Positions 1 through 5,339 of a stretch of 25,342 bases of DNA are shown here, piece by piece (within the stretch, counting starts at the first letter, position 1; every line of letters begins with the position of its first letter). The DNA comes from a virus. The notes below the pieces were generated by a model that was given only the letters and a program-made list of their open reading frames with translations, was not told the DNA's origin and did no database searches. The stretch lies in the IMG/VR virus record IMGVR_UViG_3300033149_007541, positions 1 through 25,342 of that record. One strand, given 5' to 3'. A program made the translations under genes and the position numbers.

Positions 1-2
1 TA

Positions 3-422
3 ATAAGAGGCGCACGTGGTGGTATATGGTTCGCGCACTACGATGCGGACAAGGAGCCAGTGCCCGCTGTACTCCCGGCGTGCCGATTCCTGCCCTGGCG
101 ATGGAAGCGAGACCGGCTGCCTGCCCGCTTCATGCCGCGCGAGGCTGCCCGGCTCTTTGCCGCCTGCATGGTGGCGCGACCGCAGCGGCTTCAAGATATT
201 GCCCGTTCCGAGGCGGTGCGGGAAGGCGTCGAATATGCCTATCGCATCGCCGATTGCGATTGGCACAATGCCGAGCGTGTAGGCCCAGAGCCTGTCGCAG
301 GCTCACCAACCCAGGCCTTCCGTTGGGTCTGGAATAAGCTATATCCGACTGGGCCGGCTAGTTGGAACGCAAATCCCTGGGTCTGGGTCTACGAGTTCGC
401 GAAGACAGGACATGTACTGTGA
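3..422 (+). CDS. ASCH-like domain phage protein, C-terminal part (5' truncated)
   Basis: The reading frame is open to the left edge, so the true start lies outside the window; about 139 residues are visible. The segments RFMPREAARLF, RLQDI, SEAVREGVE, AFRWVWNKLY and the end NANPWVWVYEF follow the pattern of the small phage ASCH proteins, which typically carry a W-R-P-S-x-x-M-P-R stretch, an LQDI-x-E-E-D-A-x-x-E-GV helix and a WDxNPWVWVI-like end. ASCH domains have a PUA-like fold thought to bind RNA or modified nucleotides; the role in phages is mostly unknown. It is followed 31 bases later by the start of a zinc-ribbon gene on the same strand. The family call comes from recalled motif similarity, so it is good but not certain. 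Confidence 0.7.
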   Translation: MRGARGGIWFAHYDADKEPVPAVLPACRFLPWRWKRDRLPARFMPREAARLFAACMVARPQRLQDIARSEAVREGVEYAYRIADCDWHNAERVGPEPVAGSPTQAFRWVWNKLYPTGPASWNANPWVWVYEFAKTGHVL

Positions 423-453
423 CGAAGCGCTTGGCAACAGAAAGGACGAGCGC

Positions 454-672
454 GTGAAGACGGTAGACTTGGTTTTGGGAGTAGTGTTGGCGGTCTGGGT
501 GCTGGCCCTGATCCTGTGGGCCTTGCTCGGCGACCGCAAGCCGAACCGCGCACCGCACAAACCCGCAGCCGTGCGGCGCTGCCCGCGATGTGGGAGCCGG
601 TCCATTTCGTGCCGCTATACTCACTGGGAATGCCGGCTTTGCGGATATTGCTGGCCTCCACGCATGCGATGA
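454..672 (+). CDS. Small membrane-anchored zinc-ribbon protein
   Basis: The call gives 72 residues from a GTG start at 454, preceded by AAAGGA seven to eight bases upstream. An in-frame ATG at 412 lies inside the preceding gene without a good ribosome-binding site and would add 14 residues. Residues about 5-25 (LVLGVVLAVWVLALILWALL) form one hydrophobic segment, probably a membrane anchor. The second half has two pairs, CPRC and CRLC, about 17 residues apart, the layout of a zinc ribbon. The function is not recognised. The protein would present a cytoplasmic or periplasmic zinc ribbon at the membrane. Its stop overlaps the start of the next micro-ORF (ATGA). Confidence 0.6.
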   Translation: MKTVDLVLGVVLAVWVLALILWALLGDRKPNRAPHKPAAVRRCPRCGSRSISCRYTHWECRLCGYCWPPRMR

Positions 673-743
673 AAAGCCTAAAGCGCCACAGCTGCCCGAA
701 CTGCGGGCGAGTCTTCCATCGGCAGAGCACACGCGCCGACTAG
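669..743 (+). CDS. 24-residue Cys-pair microprotein
   Basis: This short frame starts at an ATG that overlaps the stop of the upstream zinc-ribbon gene (ATGA), an arrangement typical of translational coupling. It encodes MKSLKRHSCPNCGRVFHRQS followed by four more residues, with one CPNC pair and a nearby His, so it could be half of a zinc-binding fold or a metal-binding peptide. Its TAG stop shares the CTAG palindrome at 740-743 with the convergent stop of the minus-strand recombinase. It may be non-coding; the main support is the overlap and the sensible Cys motif. Confidence 0.35.
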   Translation: MKSLKRHSCPNCGRVFHRQSTRAD

Positions 744-1453
744 CGGGATTGCCTCTCGTACGGCCTCCGCGCAAGAATGCGCTTTACGGTCTCATGATTC
801 CACCTGGGCCGCCCCCGACAGTCTATGCCCGCCTCCTCAAGCGTCCGCGCGATACGGTGATAGGTGAAGCCCTGTCCCCGCAGCTCCTCGATGAACTCGA
901 TTACCATCTGCTCAGACTCATCCGGCACAAGCCTGGAATCGTCCGCCGGGTCGAGACGCCAACCGTAAGGCGGTCGGTGTCTGCCGCACATCCTGCGGCC
1001 CCCCGCCTGGTGGCGCATCATGGCGGCCTTCGTCCGGGCCGCTATCATCTTGCGTTCATACTCGGCGAAAGCCTCAAGAACCTGGCGCATCATGGTCTGT
1101 TCCGGTGACTCCCGCCCGTTCGTTCCTCCGCGCACCGCCTCGATGGCGGCACGCTTCCTGCCGAGCATCCTGCGCACGTATTCGCTCAGAAATACGTCGC
1201 GTGCGAGCCGATCGGGCCGACTGACGAGCAGGACCCCTCCGCGCGGCACGGCCTCGACGGCGGCCCACAGGCCCGGCCGGTCCTCCTCCGCTCCTGAAAG
1301 CGCCCGGTCTACGTGCTCGGCCGCGATCGCGTAGCCGTTACGCTTGCAAAACGCGCGGCACTCCTCGAGCTGTGCCTCGATGCTCTCGGATTCCTCCGCA
1401 TTGCGGCGCGGGGAAATCCGAGCGTATATCACGGCTGTCTTGGCGGCACCCAT
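740..1453 (-). CDS. Small serine recombinase (resolvase/invertase family)
   Basis: This is a 237-residue site-specific DNA recombinase with an N-terminal resolvase domain. The AVIYARIS motif carries the likely catalytic serine at residue 14. It continues with SIEAQLEECRAF, a D-x-A-LSG-x-x-x-x-RPGL segment and LLVSRPDRLARD. The EAFAEYERKMIAARTKAAM helix (long E helix), the G-x-RMCGRHRPPYGW turn and a recombinase-type DNA-binding segment (VIEFIEELRGQGFTYHRIAR, then the repeat ending NHETVKRILARR) follow. There is no zinc-ribbon or long coiled-coil end, so it is much shorter than large phage integrases (usually 450 residues or more). The chosen start at 1453 has AGGGG just upstream; the frame stays open further upstream but would read through a tandem repeat. 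It lies at the distal end of the minus-strand operon. Integration, inversion or resolution are all possible roles. Confidence 0.85.
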   Translation of the reverse strand: MGAAKTAVIYARISPRRNAEESESIEAQLEECRAFCKRNGYAIAAEHVDRALSGAEEDRPGLWAAVEAVPRGGVLLVSRPDRLARDVFLSEYVRRMLGRKRAAIEAVRGGTNGRESPEQTMMRQVLEAFAEYERKMIAARTKAAMMRHQAGGRRMCGRHRPPYGWRLDPADDSRLVPDESEQMVIEFIEELRGQGFTYHRIARTLEEAGIDCRGRPRWNHETVKRILARRPYERQSR

Positions 1454-1468
1454 ACCCCTGCGTCCCCC

Positions 1469-1498
1469 TGTAAACCCATGTAAACTCATGTAAACACA
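1469..1498. repeat. Three tandem 10-bp repeats TGTAAACNCA upstream of recombinase
   Basis: Three adjacent copies read TGTAAACCCA, TGTAAACTCA and TGTAAACACA, differing only at position 8. They end about 16 bases upstream of the recombinase start. A 10-bp spacing places each copy on the same face of the helix, which suits a protein-binding site such as an operator or a recombinase or regulator site. The 7-mer TGTAAAC also occurs on the minus strand at 3600-3606 and 3702-3708 in the gene-free region. Confidence 0.7.
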
Positions 1499-1521
1499 CC
1501 TCGCATGCGGACTTGAAGAGG

Positions 1522-1557
1522 GGGCCGCCCCGCCTGTAGGCGCAGCGGCCCTTTTCT
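1522..1557 (+). terminator. GC-rich hairpin with T-tract, candidate terminator
   Basis: GGGCCGC at 1522-1528 pairs with GCGGCCC at 1545-1551, and an inner GCCT/AGGC stem (1532-1535 with 1538-1541) is nested inside. TTTT follows at 1552-1555 on the plus strand. In that orientation it looks like a Rho-independent terminator, although no plus-strand gene precedes it closely. On the minus strand the same hairpin falls between the zinc-ribbon gene and the recombinase and could attenuate read-through. Confidence 0.45.
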
Positions 1558-1568
1558 CCACACAGTCT

Positions 1569-1721
1569 CTAGGACTCGAGATGTATCCGCACGACGTTGG
1601 GGCCGCGCCACCCGCACCGCCGGCACCAGTAGACATTTTCGCGTGCCAGGTGCCGGATTTGCGCGCTGTCGCACTCAGGGCACCGCAAAGCAATCCGTGC
1701 CTTCTTCGCTCTCTCAGCCAT
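1569..1721 (-). CDS. Zinc-ribbon small protein
   Basis: The call gives 50 residues from an ATG at 1721 with a near-perfect AAAGGAG seven bases upstream. The sequence has CPEC and CRRC pairs separated by about 15 residues (CPECDSAQIRHLARENVYWC then RRCGWRG), a classic zinc ribbon. It resembles transcription-factor or nucleic-acid-binding ribbons that are common in phage early regions. Its ribosome-binding site lies inside the end of the upstream micro-ORF (1723-1797), suggesting coupled translation. No specific function can be assigned. Confidence 0.65.
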   Translation of the reverse strand: MAERAKKARIALRCPECDSAQIRHLARENVYWCRRCGWRGPNVVRIHLES

Positions 1722-1722
1722 A

Positions 1723-1797
1723 TCAACACTCCTTTCCGCTTGAGTCCGCGTGCTCGTGAGCAAGCCAGCCGGGTCCTTCCTCGATACTAACCCTCAT
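1723..1797 (-). CDS. 24-residue micro-ORF coupled to zinc-ribbon gene
   Basis: The ATG at 1797 follows AAGGAGG (plus-strand complement at 1804-1810) with six bases of spacing, the best type of ribosome-binding site in the window. The frame encodes MRVSIEEGPGWLAHEHADSS followed by GKEC and a TGA, one base before the next gene's ATG. Its last codons include the next gene's AAAGGAG. It could be a real small protein or a leader peptide controlling the downstream zinc ribbon. No family is recognised. Confidence 0.5.
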   Translation of the reverse strand: MRVSIEEGPGWLAHEHADSSGKEC

Positions 1798-1833
1798 GAC
1801 TCGCCTCCTTGCATCAGCTTGAGGAAACAGGGT

Positions 1834-2094
1834 TTACGGATTCAGCGGCGGATGCGAAAGCCTCTGGCGCCCCGTAAGCGCCCGGACCGCCGCATCGTGC
1901 TCCAAAAGCACAACGCGCACAGCGACAATGTCCCGCTCATATGCAGGGATACGCAAGAGTCGAGCAAGGTCTTGCCGCGTCTCGCGCAGGCGAGCGCGGG
2001 CGGGCGTGCCCTTATAGCGCTTCGTTCGCATGAGCCGCCTACTGCCCGCAAGACGTGACCTTATTTCAAGCGTCCAGCGGTTCTGGCCTGCCAT
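1834..2094 (-). CDS. Small basic hypothetical protein
   Basis: This is an 86-residue protein rich in Arg and Leu, predicted largely helical (for example RLRETRQDLARLLRIPAYER and VVLLEHDAAVRALTG). The start at 2094 was chosen because AAAGGAGGAGAAGG lies directly upstream; the longer open frame up to 2298 has no such site. It overlaps the end of the upstream gene by 29 bases, so the two are probably co-translated. The high positive charge would allow nucleic-acid binding, but no family is recognised. Confidence 0.6.
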   Translation of the reverse strand: MAGQNRWTLEIRSRLAGSRRLMRTKRYKGTPARARLRETRQDLARLLRIPAYERDIVAVRVVLLEHDAAVRALTGRQRLSHPPLNP

Positions 2095-2314
2095 CCTTCT
2101 CCTCCTTTCGCTCCCAGCGGTAGAGCCGCTGGGTGATGTAAGTGGAGAGCGCCTTAATGTGTTGCGCCTTGTACAAAGCATACGCATGCACGGCGGGATT
2201 GGACGTCGTGCGACTACGCTGGAGGACATCGTTCCGATACTCCGCCAGCAAGCGGGCCACTCTATCCGCCATCGGGTGTGGCAGAAGCACGTCAACATCC
2301 TTACGCTGAGCCAT
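2066..2314 (-). CDS. Hypothetical helical protein
   Basis: The call gives 82 residues from an ATG at 2314 with GGAGGTGAT upstream, an excellent ribosome-binding site. The sequence (MADRVARLLAEYRNDVLQRS, then HAYALYKAQHIKALSTYITQ) is charged and predicted helical, with no cysteines. It overlaps the preceding gene by 14 bases and the following one by 29 bases within the minus-strand operon. The role is unknown; position suggests an early or regulatory accessory protein. Confidence 0.65.
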   Translation of the reverse strand: MAQRKDVDVLLPHPMADRVARLLAEYRNDVLQRSRTTSNPAVHAYALYKAQHIKALSTYITQRLYRWERKEEKDGRPEPLDA

Positions 2315-2471
2315 CGTTTATCACCTCCAGACGGGTCTTGTCGTATGCAAGCTCCTCTCTACTTTCTCTGCGTATCTGCTCCATGCAATCATCGCAAATA
2401 GCCCACTTCAGGCCGCCTTCAGACCAAGCCCCCTCTGTCGGCTTGCCGCATCTCGGGCAGGCGTGCTCCAT
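2301..2471 (-). CDS. 56-residue zinc-ribbon protein
   Basis: Read directly from the minus strand, this frame gives MEHACPRCGKPTEGAWSEGG, then a stretch with CDDC, then an acidic helical tail ending INDGSA. Two Cys pairs 17 residues apart (CPRC and CDDC) form a zinc ribbon. The start has AGGAGGG upstream and carries the GGGCTGAAGC leader shared with two neighbouring genes. The TAA stop lies inside the start of the next gene. It is short enough to be missed by an ORF cut-off at 60 residues. The function is unknown. Confidence 0.6.
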   Translation of the reverse strand: MEHACPRCGKPTEGAWSEGGLKWAICDDCMEQIRRESREELAYDKTRLEVINDGSA

Positions 2472-2472
2472 G

Positions 2473-2482
2473 GCTTCAGCCC
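2473..2482 (-). promoter_or_regulatory. Shared leader GGGCTGAAGC before start codon, copy 1
   Basis: On the minus strand the bases AGGAGGGCTGAAGCC directly precede the ATG at 2471. The ten bases GGGCTGAAGC recur at the same one-base distance from two other start codons (2768-2777 and 3097-3106). Confidence 0.55.
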
Positions 2483-2484
2483 TC

Positions 2485-2766
2485 CTACTCGGTGAACACC
2501 TGGAAACGGCACTCCGGCTCGTCGGGCCGAGCGCGGAAGTGCGGCGCGCCGTGCTGCTCGCATTGCCACCAGCCGGGCAGGGCGGGGTTACGCCTCAGAG
2601 CGCTGCCGCACCTGGGGCACTTCCCCGCCTCGACGATTACTCGCGCCCGCTTGCGAGCCTCCGCCAGCTCTGCAGCGGAGCATTCCCTGCACTTCGTGGC
2701 ATAGCGGCTCTTGGGCCTTCCGCAAGCGCACCGGCTTATCGTTCGTTTCTTCACCCTTGTCCTCAT
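2485..2766 (-). CDS. Double zinc-ribbon hypothetical protein
   Basis: This 93-residue protein has an N-terminal CACG/CREC ribbon (residues about 13-29) and a second CPRC pair near residue 50. A distinctive end follows, with WWQC, a phenylalanine-rich turn and ECRFQVFTE. That end resembles phage hypothetical proteins that finish in a WWQC...CxFQxFT pattern, known to me only as uncharacterised. The ATG start at 2766 was chosen because it carries the same GGGCTGAAGC leader as its neighbours; a GTG four codons later is the alternative. It is part of the minus-strand operon, with gaps of about 14 bases on either side. Confidence 0.65.
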   Translation of the reverse strand: MRTRVKKRTISRCACGRPKSRYATKCRECSAAELAEARKRARVIVEAGKCPRCGSALRRNPALPGWWQCEQHGAPHFRARPDEPECRFQVFTE

Positions 2767-2767
2767 C

Positions 2768-2777
2768 GCTTCAGCCC
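2768..2777 (-). promoter_or_regulatory. Shared leader GGGCTGAAGC before start codon, copy 2
   Basis: On the minus strand GAAGGGGCTGAAGCG directly precedes the ATG at 2766. The core ten bases and their distance to the ATG match the copies at 2473-2482 and 3097-3106. Confidence 0.55.
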
Positions 2778-2780
2778 CTT

Positions 2781-3095
2781 CTATCGCGAGGAAACATTGT
2801 GGGCGTTATGTAAAACTTCCCCAGATAAGGCGCACCGGGCAGCCGCCAACATAGGGAGAGATTGCTCATCTACTGGCTCGTGCTTTGCAATCGCAGCAAT
2901 GGGCATAGACCAATACTGATGAGGCTCATCACCAATTCGCCCAAGTAATATGTCTCCGCAGCGATACCAATCGACTTGCAATCCGTGTACGCTGCCAGAA
3001 CCGATATACTGGCATTTGGGGCAGCTATGCTGGAACCGGACCCACGTGAATGCCGCTTCACCAATATGCCCTAGGTCTTTATGGTTTCTTGTCAT
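2781..3095 (-). CDS. Hypothetical protein with single CPKC motif
   Basis: The call gives 104 residues from an ATG at 3095 that has GGAGG and the shared GGGCTGAAGC leader; the upstream in-frame ATG at 3137 lacks a site. The N-terminal half holds CPKC followed by about 20 residues and YRCGD, then LLGRIGDEPHQYWSMP. The layout resembles phage proteins with a CPxC...Y-x-C-GD...R-x-GDEP pattern, all of unknown function. It is the first gene downstream of the minus-strand promoter at 3152-3180. The C-terminal third looks helical and has no clear motif. Confidence 0.6.
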   Translation of the reverse strand: MTRNHKDLGHIGEAAFTWVRFQHSCPKCQYIGSGSVHGLQVDWYRCGDILLGRIGDEPHQYWSMPIAAIAKHEPVDEQSLPMLAAARCALSGEVLHNAHNVSSR

Positions 3096-3096
3096 C

Positions 3097-3106
3097 GCTT
3101 CAGCCC
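3097..3106 (-). promoter_or_regulatory. Shared leader GGGCTGAAGC before start codon, copy 3
   Basis: On the minus strand CTGGAGGGCTGAAGCG directly precedes the ATG at 3095. The same ten bases at the same offset precede two other genes of this operon. Confidence 0.55.
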
Positions 3107-3151
3107 TCCAGACCTGAGTAACGTCGCTCGGCCCCATGGCCGACTGTGTCT

Positions 3152-3180
3152 CTTATAGCACCCACCCCCACCGTTGTCAA
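3152..3180 (-). promoter_or_regulatory. Sigma70-like promoter for the minus-strand operon
   Basis: The minus strand reads TTGACA (complement of 3175-3180), a 17-base spacer and TATAAG (complement of 3152-3157). The -35 is a perfect consensus and the -10 matches four of six bases with ideal spacing. Transcription would begin near 3145, about 50 bases before the first called start codon. Confidence 0.75.
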
Positions 3181-3232
3181 GCCCTTTTTTTCGGAAAAAT
3201 CTTCTTTTTCTTCCGGCGAGCGTGCGCAAGTC

Positions 3233-3262
3233 TTTGCCCGCAAAGCAGTTGCGACGGGCAAA
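3233..3262. other. Imperfect hairpin TTTGCCC/GGGCAAA
   Basis: TTTGCCC pairs with GGGCAAA and continues with GCAA/TTGC around an AGCAG loop, with a three-base GAC bulge, giving about 11 base pairs. It sits about 50 bases upstream of the minus-strand promoter. The function is unknown. Confidence 0.45.
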
Positions 3263-3479
3263 AGAGTTTCTGCGCCGCGCTTTTTTCGGTTCCGCATCCC
3301 TCCTGAAAGCGCAAAAGGACTCGGCGAGCGCCTCCGCTCCGACTCAGCGCCCGCCTTTTCCGATCCCCGCAAAGCATAGCAGCGACCGCCGAGCGCCTGG
3401 CCTTCTCGCCGCGCGCCGCCCCTTTTTTCTCGGCTTCCTTCGTCTCTCCACAAAACTTCCCACCCCCGTCATGAAACAG

Positions 3480-3553
3480 CCCCCCCCTAAAAGAAGCGGT
3501 TCCCCCCTTCCCTTTTAATCCTTTCCCCCTTCCCAAGAAAAACGACCCCCCCC
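3480..3553 (-). other. G-run cluster, possible G-quadruplex
   Basis: The minus strand carries six runs of three or more G within about 74 bases, including two runs of eight (complement of 3480-3487 and 3546-3553), separated by short A-rich loops. This meets the simple pattern for G-quadruplex formation. It may instead be only compositional bias. Confidence 0.4.
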
Positions 3554-3884
3554 GAAATGGGTAGAGGGATGGGTTGTTAGGGAAGGGAGACCCCTTTTTG
3601 TTTACAGAATCGGCACCTAAGCCAAACCCGCGCGCCGCCGCAACCCCCCAGATCGCAACACCTTACAGCCTTCCGAGCCCTCGGTTGCTATTTATCGGCA
3701 AGTTTACAAGCTTTTTCGAACCGCGCCAGAGTGCGCCCCCACAGCCGCCTTCGTCGGGCCTTCCAAGCGCCTGGCAACACAAGAGGCTCAAGCCACGAGG
3801 CATCAGGAGTGTGATGCACCTGCTTGCGCGGGAGGCCCCTGAGGCATACGCCTGGTGCTGGCAGTGTAGGAAACTCTAAGACTG

Positions 3885-3944
3885 TCTTGCAGAAAAGCGC
3901 AAGAAAGTGCGGTAAACCGCAAAAGACCGCAAAACACTGCAACA
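3885..3944. repeat. Six 10-bp phased GCAAAA-type repeats (iteron-like)
   Basis: The dinucleotide GC recurs at 3889, 3899, 3909, 3919, 3929 and 3939, each followed by an A-rich stretch. The two best copies are ACCGCAAAAG (3916-3925) and ACCGCAAAAC (3926-3935); the others are degenerate. The perfect inverted repeat GCGGTAAACCGC (3909-3920) lies inside. Phased A-rich repeats of this kind are seen at replication origins and multi-site operators. One plus frame through the array reads as a Cys-containing peptide but has no start codon. Confidence 0.5.
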
Positions 3945-4045
3945 GATGCGAAGATCGGGGACTCTGTGGCCCCTGGATGGTGTAAATGCTTTGTGACATA
4001 CCAGTTACGCGCTGCCCGTAGCGAACGCTATCTGCAACTATGCTG

Positions 4046-4070
4046 CTGAGGGGCACCTGGCACCCCTCGG
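4046..4070. other. Hairpin CTGAGGGG/CCCCTCGG
   Basis: An 8-bp stem (one T-G wobble) with a 9-base loop lies in the gene-free region, with no T-tract after it, so it is not an obvious terminator. The bases AGGGGCACC recur near 4192. Confidence 0.35.
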
Positions 4071-4349
4071 CGACGGCGAGAACGCCCCAGCGGGGCCGAC
4101 GATTCGGCGCGGATGGCCGAGAATAGCGCGCACACGAGGCCATGGGGCCGACCGAGCCAGGCCCGTGCGCGGGTCTCTGGGCGGGGGTAGGGGCACCCAG
4201 GCCCCCCGGCCAGATATGATTGCATCCCCCCACGGGATTTTTTCGCATATGGTTCGGCGGTGGTTGAACTAAGGGGTGTTTTTTTTCTCCCGAAATGGCG
4301 GTTTCGGGGCTGTTTTCGGGGGTCTGGGCGGTTTGGGTGGTTGGCGTGC

Positions 4350-4378
4350 TTGACCTGACCGGTGAAACCGTGTAGGTT
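4350..4378 (+). promoter_or_regulatory. Candidate promoter for the packaging/structural operon
   Basis: TTGACC at 4350-4355, a 17-base spacer and TAGGTT at 4373-4378 form a sigma70-like pair with a good -35 and a weak -10. It ends 48 bases before the first gene of the plus-strand operon. The weak -10 would suit control by a phage activator. Confidence 0.45.
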
Positions 4379-4426
4379 ACAGTTGGCTGAAGGGAGGGAG
4401 GCAAGGGGCCGATACAGGGGTGTATT

Positions 4427-4897
4427 ATGCGTGGCAAGGTGACGGCGGATGTAGTTCGGCGGGTGTCGGAGTTGATAGCGGGGGAGTATTTGTCGGAGGC
4501 GGATGCGTGTCGGGCGGAGCGGGTGCGGCCGGAGGAGTTTCGGGCGGCGGTCAACGAGAGGCCGGCGTGGGTGGCGGAGGTGGAGCAGGCGAGGTCGGAT
4601 GCGGTGCGGGGTGCGCTTGAGGAGTTGCGGAATGCGGTGGGGGCGGCGGAGGTGCGGAAGTGGGAGAAGATAGTGGCGGCGTTGGATGAGCGGTTCCAGC
4701 GCGGGGGCGAGAGGGCTGTTGCGGGGCTGAATATAGTCGTGCAGCAGGGGCGGTCGGACGCGGGGCGGGATTTGCGCGTGCAGGTTGTCGAGGAGGGGGG
4801 CGAGAGTTTGCTGTTGTCCGGCGGCGGGGCCGGAGGAGGCGGGAAGGATGCCCGACGAGGCAGAAAGAATCGAAGCGGCGGAGCCGGAAGCGGCTGA
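4427..4897 (+). CDS. Candidate small terminase subunit
   Basis: This is a 156-residue protein. Residues about 5-50 look like a helix-turn-helix (VVRRVSELIAGEYLSEADAC, then RVRPEEFRAAVNERPAWVAE). A helical middle follows (RSDAVRGALEELRNAVGAAE), with the WEKIVAALDERFQ segment that resembles the A-LE-R-F helix of small terminases, and then a Gly/Arg-rich basic tail. Small terminases bind the packaging site and regulate the large subunit. Its position, first in the operon and three genes before the large terminase, supports the call, as does length. AGGGG precedes the ATG by about eight bases. It could be another DNA-binding protein. Confidence 0.5.
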   Translation: MRGKVTADVVRRVSELIAGEYLSEADACRAERVRPEEFRAAVNERPAWVAEVEQARSDAVRGALEELRNAVGAAEVRKWEKIVAALDERFQRGGERAVAGLNIVVQQGRSDAGRDLRVQVVEEGGESLLLSGGGAGGGGKDARRGRKNRSGGAGSG

Positions 4898-5339
4898 CGG
4901 CGGCGAGCATGTGGACCGGTATGAGTCGGGGGTGGAGGTCGAGTATGCGCGGCCGCGGGGGGGGCGTCCTCGCGGCGTGGGCCGGCGCGGGGAGGATGTT
5001 CGTCGGGTGCGGGGCGAGTGGAAGTTTGTGGGGGAGACGAAGGCGTTTTACCGGTATGCGAAGGACTACAAGCGGGAGGCGCTGCCCCTCAAGAGGCGGT
5101 TGTACGAGCTTGTCGGCTCGATTTACGTGGGGAAGCAGCTGCTCAGGGGCGGGCCGAGGGAGCTTTTGCGGGTAGAGCTTGTGCCGGCGGGCAGGCGACT
5201 TGTGCGGCGGATACACAGGCCGGGGGCGCCGGTGGAGTTTGGGGACGACGACTACAGGGTTGTGGAGGAAGGAGAGGGGGGCGGAAATGGCGAAGCAGAC
5301 GAGGCGCAGGAAGCTGCGGCCCCTCAAGGTGAGGACTAA
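4848..5339 (+). CDS. Hypothetical acidic/basic protein of the packaging region
   Basis: The call gives 163 residues from an ATG at 4848 preceded by GGAGGCGGGAAGG. The frame is open upstream to 4785, but that part has no site. The N-terminus is acidic (MPDEAERIEAAEPEAADGGE), followed by an Arg/Gly-rich stretch. A folded-looking middle follows (WKFVGETKAFYRYAKDYKRE, then LPLKRRLYELVGSIYVGKQL), and then an acidic tail. It overlaps the preceding gene by 50 bases and the next by 53, an unusually deep overlap. No family is recognised. Confidence 0.55.
   Translation: MPDEAERIEAAEPEAADGGEHVDRYESGVEVEYARPRGGRPRGVGRRGEDVRRVRGEWKFVGETKAFYRYAKDYKREALPLKRRLYELVGSIYVGKQLLRGGPRELLRVELVPAGRRLVRRIHRPGAPVEFGDDDYRVVEEGEGGGNGEADEAQEAAAPQGED

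Larger units (their letters stand above)
3181..4349. other. Long gene-free control region
   Basis: No convincing gene is seen here. The open frames present (3100-3536 and 3688-4554 on minus, 3574-3879 on plus) have low-complexity composition and no ribosome-binding sites or family motifs. From about 3160 to 3556 the plus strand is strongly pyrimidine-rich with C8 and T6-T8 runs, and it then switches to purine-rich at 3557-3590. Hairpins lie at 3233-3262, 4046-4070 and 4289-4308 (CCCGAAA/TTTCGGG), and a phased repeat lies at 3885-3944. Its place between divergent units suits an origin, operator, attachment or packaging region. Confidence 0.6.

Noticed and set aside
1486-1674. Minus-strand frame of 62 residues overlapping the zinc-ribbon gene
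   Set aside because: It is out of frame with the zinc-ribbon gene and lacks a ribosome-binding site.
2278-2919. Plus-strand frame of 213 residues across the minus operon
   Set aside because: The minus strand has four consistent genes with ribosome-binding sites here; the plus frame has none and no motif.
3100-3536. Two Lys/Arg/Glu/Gly-rich minus frames upstream of the promoter
   Set aside because: They arise from the purine-rich minus strand, overlap the promoter at 3152-3180 and have no start signals.
3815-3982. Plus-frame peptide with KCGK...HCNRC...LCGPW through the phased repeat
   Set aside because: The Cys spacing looks like a zinc finger, but no ATG or GTG with a ribosome-binding site opens the frame, and the 10-base DNA period does not fit codon selection.
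4289-4308. Hairpin CCCGAAA/TTTCGGG as a terminator
   Set aside because: The T-run lies before the hairpin on the plus strand and becomes an A-run after it on the minus strand, so neither orientation fits a Rho-independent terminator.
3181-4349. Phage attachment site
   Set aside because: No core shared with another sequence can be tested within one window, and none of the inverted repeats has a convincing serine-recombinase half-site layout.
3688-4554. Long minus-strand open frame of 288 residues across the gene-free region
   Set aside because: It has no ribosome-binding site, mixed low-complexity composition and no motif. It runs antisense into the small terminase gene and past a plausible plus-strand promoter.
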